NCBI RefSeq assembly: GCF_008124865.1
Contig: NZ_VNHY01000001.1
Location: forward strand, 372,001 to 436,000
Length of the DNA: 64,000 nucleotides
Source of the DNA: Fodinibius salinus
Lineage (GTDB): Bacteria; Bacteroidota; Rhodothermia; Balneolales; Balneolaceae
Direction of reading: 5' to 3'
The translations under genes and the position numbers were made by a program. Below, one piece after another: positions 62,371 to 64,000 of this stretch. The stretch's first letter is position 1. Every line of letters starts with the position of its first letter. The notes under the pieces are model-generated. The model saw only the letters and a list, made by a program, of their open reading frames with translations. It was not told the DNA's origin and searched no databases.

Positions 62371-63993
62371 TTGCGATTATCAAATTATTCGTTTGAGAAA
62401 CTTCCATTTTCCGATCTTTTTAAAACGTATGTTAGCAATTTTGATGCACTGAGTGCTTATTTTGAAACGAACCCTTTCGACGAGGAGGCTATTGCTCAAA
62501 AAGCCGAACAGTTTACATTTTCGGGTAACCGGGCCAAAACTGTTGAGTTACTTAAGGACTTTAATCAAGATTTTGAGCTGGAACAGGCTGCAATTGATAA
62601 CCTTGATCGATTAAAAGCTTCAGATTCACTGGCTGTAGTAACTGGACAACAGTTGGGGATCTACGGTGGGCCGCTTTATACGATTCTTAAAATTATAAGT
62701 ACTATTTGGCGGGCACGGCAGCTAGAAGATACGTTAGATCGACCGGTTATTCCCATCTTTTGGCTTGCGGATGAAGATCACGATTACGAAGAAGTGCGAA
62801 AGCTATCGGTATTGAACAATCACAGCCATGAGGTCGAAGAGTTTGCCTTACCGCCTAAAGATGGAGATTTGCCTACCGTGGCAGAGCTTACCATTCCTTC
62901 GGAGATATCTGACTTTAGAGAAGGTCTCAAAGAAACTCTTTATAATACTGATTTTTCAGATGATCTTTGGCAGTTACTGGATGGAAATTTTCAATCGGGG
63001 ATTACCTTTCGACAGGCATTTGGTAATTTTATAAGTGCTCTTTTTTCGAAACACGGGTTGGTATTAGCGGGTAGCAACCATTCGGATATTAAGGATTATA
63101 GCCGACAGTGTCTTACCCAATCTGTTAGTAAATCTGAGAAAATTCGAGCGTCGCTGAATACTCAAACAGCTGCCGTAGCTGATACATACCATCAGCAAGT
63201 AACGCTTTACGATTCAAATCTGTTTTATTTAGATGATGCCTCTGGCCGAACTAAGGTTATGCATAATGGAGAAGGTTGGGAAACCGACTCCGGAAAAGAA
63301 TGGAGCAGCGAACAGTTGGTAAATGCAATTAATGATGATCCGGAGCATTTTTCCCCCAATGTTTTTTTGCGCCCCATTTTACAGGATACTTTACTGCCAA
63401 CCATCGGATATGTGGCAGGACCCGGTGAAATAGCGTATTACGCTCAAATGAAAGAGATGTATTCTTGTTTTGGTTTAGAGATGCCTGTTATCTTTCCTCG
63501 TTTAAGTGCTACATTTGTAGAACCCGCTATTGATCGTATTTGCAAGGAGTTGCCATTTGAGTTGCACGAATATGCCGAGCGTATCGAAGATCTGGAATCA
63601 AATTTTGTTGATCATACTGAAGATCATGACCTTGAAACATTCTTTACCGATTGGAAAGAAAAGGTCCAGCAGCTTGTCAATCCCAAGAAAAGAGACATCG
63701 CTGACATTGATCCTACATTAGAAGGAGCAGTGGGAAAGGCTAACGCTGCATATTTTAATGAATTGGATAAGCTAAAAGGCAAAGTATATAGGGCAGTTAA
63801 ACAGCAGGAAAATACCCAGTTGAAGCGCATTCGGCGAATAAAGGCCAACCTTTTCCCTGACAACGAATTGCAGGAGCGGCTGGTGGCAGCAATGTTCTAT
63901 ATGAATAAGTACGGCATTGATATATGGGATGATCTGCTGGAATCATTGGATGAGGATGAAGAATTTAATCGGCATAAACTGATTTATCTGTAA
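62371..63993 (+). CDS. bshC: Bacillithiol biosynthesis cysteine-adding enzyme BshC
   Basis: A 540-residue cytoplasmic enzyme that adds cysteine to glucosaminyl-malate, the last step in bacillithiol synthesis. VVTGQQLGIYGGPLYTILKI near residue 90 and FWLADEDHDYEEVRKLSVL near 130 are the nucleotide-fold signatures; a long coiled coil lies at about 420-495, and the end HKLIYL is standard. The start is a TTG at 62371, which gives the usual length and N-terminus (FEKLPFSDLF). It is coupled to the nuclease gene; bshA and bshB are not in the window. Confidence 0.95.
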   Translation: MRLSNYSFEKLPFSDLFKTYVSNFDALSAYFETNPFDEEAIAQKAEQFTFSGNRAKTVELLKDFNQDFELEQAAIDNLDRLKASDSLAVVTGQQLGIYGGPLYTILKIISTIWRARQLEDTLDRPVIPIFWLADEDHDYEEVRKLSVLNNHSHEVEEFALPPKDGDLPTVAELTIPSEISDFREGLKETLYNTDFSDDLWQLLDGNFQSGITFRQAFGNFISALFSKHGLVLAGSNHSDIKDYSRQCLTQSVSKSEKIRASLNTQTAAVADTYHQQVTLYDSNLFYLDDASGRTKVMHNGEGWETDSGKEWSSEQLVNAINDDPEHFSPNVFLRPILQDTLLPTIGYVAGPGEIAYYAQMKEMYSCFGLEMPVIFPRLSATFVEPAIDRICKELPFELHEYAERIEDLESNFVDHTEDHDLETFFTDWKEKVQQLVNPKKRDIADIDPTLEGAVGKANAAYFNELDKLKGKVYRAVKQQENTQLKRIRRIKANLFPDNELQERLVAAMFYMNKYGIDIWDDLLESLDEDEEFNRHKLIYL

Positions 63994-64000
63994 AGTGGGA

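Overview
The window looks like a chromosomal housekeeping segment of a Bacteroidota-type bacterium, most likely Balneolota (Balneola, Gracilimonas or Fodinibius relatives). The basis is a Bat-type von Willebrand locus, DUF5683 placed directly after parAB, an AtpD with a long internal insert, atpD-atpC standing alone, bacillithiol synthesis (bshC), Shine-Dalgarno-poor starts and TAnnTTTG-like promoter boxes. Proteins are rich in Asp and Glu, which would fit a marine or salt-adapted lifestyle. The taxonomic call is inference, not a search result. I saw no rRNA, tRNA, CRISPR array, transposase or prophage gene.

Layout. 1-4.3 kb: Bat locus on the minus strand (batA cut by the window edge, a membrane partner, DUF58), interrupted by a plus-strand M23 lipoprotein gene. 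4.3-5 kb: a promoter-hairpins-terminator unit that looks like a small RNA gene, then a small winged-helix protein with repeats in front of it. 5-10.7 kb: alanine dehydrogenase, parA, parB, DUF5683, a LOG-family protein and a TPR protein. 10.8-17 kb: transketolase, a PP2C/SpoIIE phosphatase and DNA polymerase I. 17-33.5 kb, mostly minus strand: DUF2914, TRIC channel, DUF6588, RsgA, Lon, an outer-membrane protein, a PcrA/UvrD helicase, ValRS, a broken small ORF, RsmB and a DUF4139 protein. 33.7-36.1 kb: atpD-atpC followed by a 466-bp convergent gap holding a strongly foldable element. 36.1-40.3 kb, minus: PBP1A, an LpxH-type phosphatase and polyprenyl diphosphate synthase. 40.5-49.3 kb, plus: pgi, a deoxynucleoside kinase, then yceD-rpmF-plsX-fabH-fabD-fabG-acpP-fabF-rnc, the fatty-acid synthesis operon. 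49.3-53.5 kb, minus: DnaB, a uracil-DNA glycosylase that lacks most iron-sulfur ligands, and MtaB. 53.6-61.1 kb, minus: nuoA to nuoH of respiratory complex I. 61.2-64 kb: a Mth938-like protein, a bifunctional nuclease with a UVR tail, and BshC.

The genes cover chromosome partition and replication, envelope building (PBP1A, LpxH, polyprenyl carrier, fatty acids), respiration and ATP synthesis, translation quality and tRNA/rRNA modification, and proteolysis. The least explained parts are two candidate structured RNAs (about 4373-4502 and 35834-35970), several operator-like repeats and palindromes in gaps, and the variant uracil-DNA glycosylase. Apart from these I see no obviously new multi-gene system.
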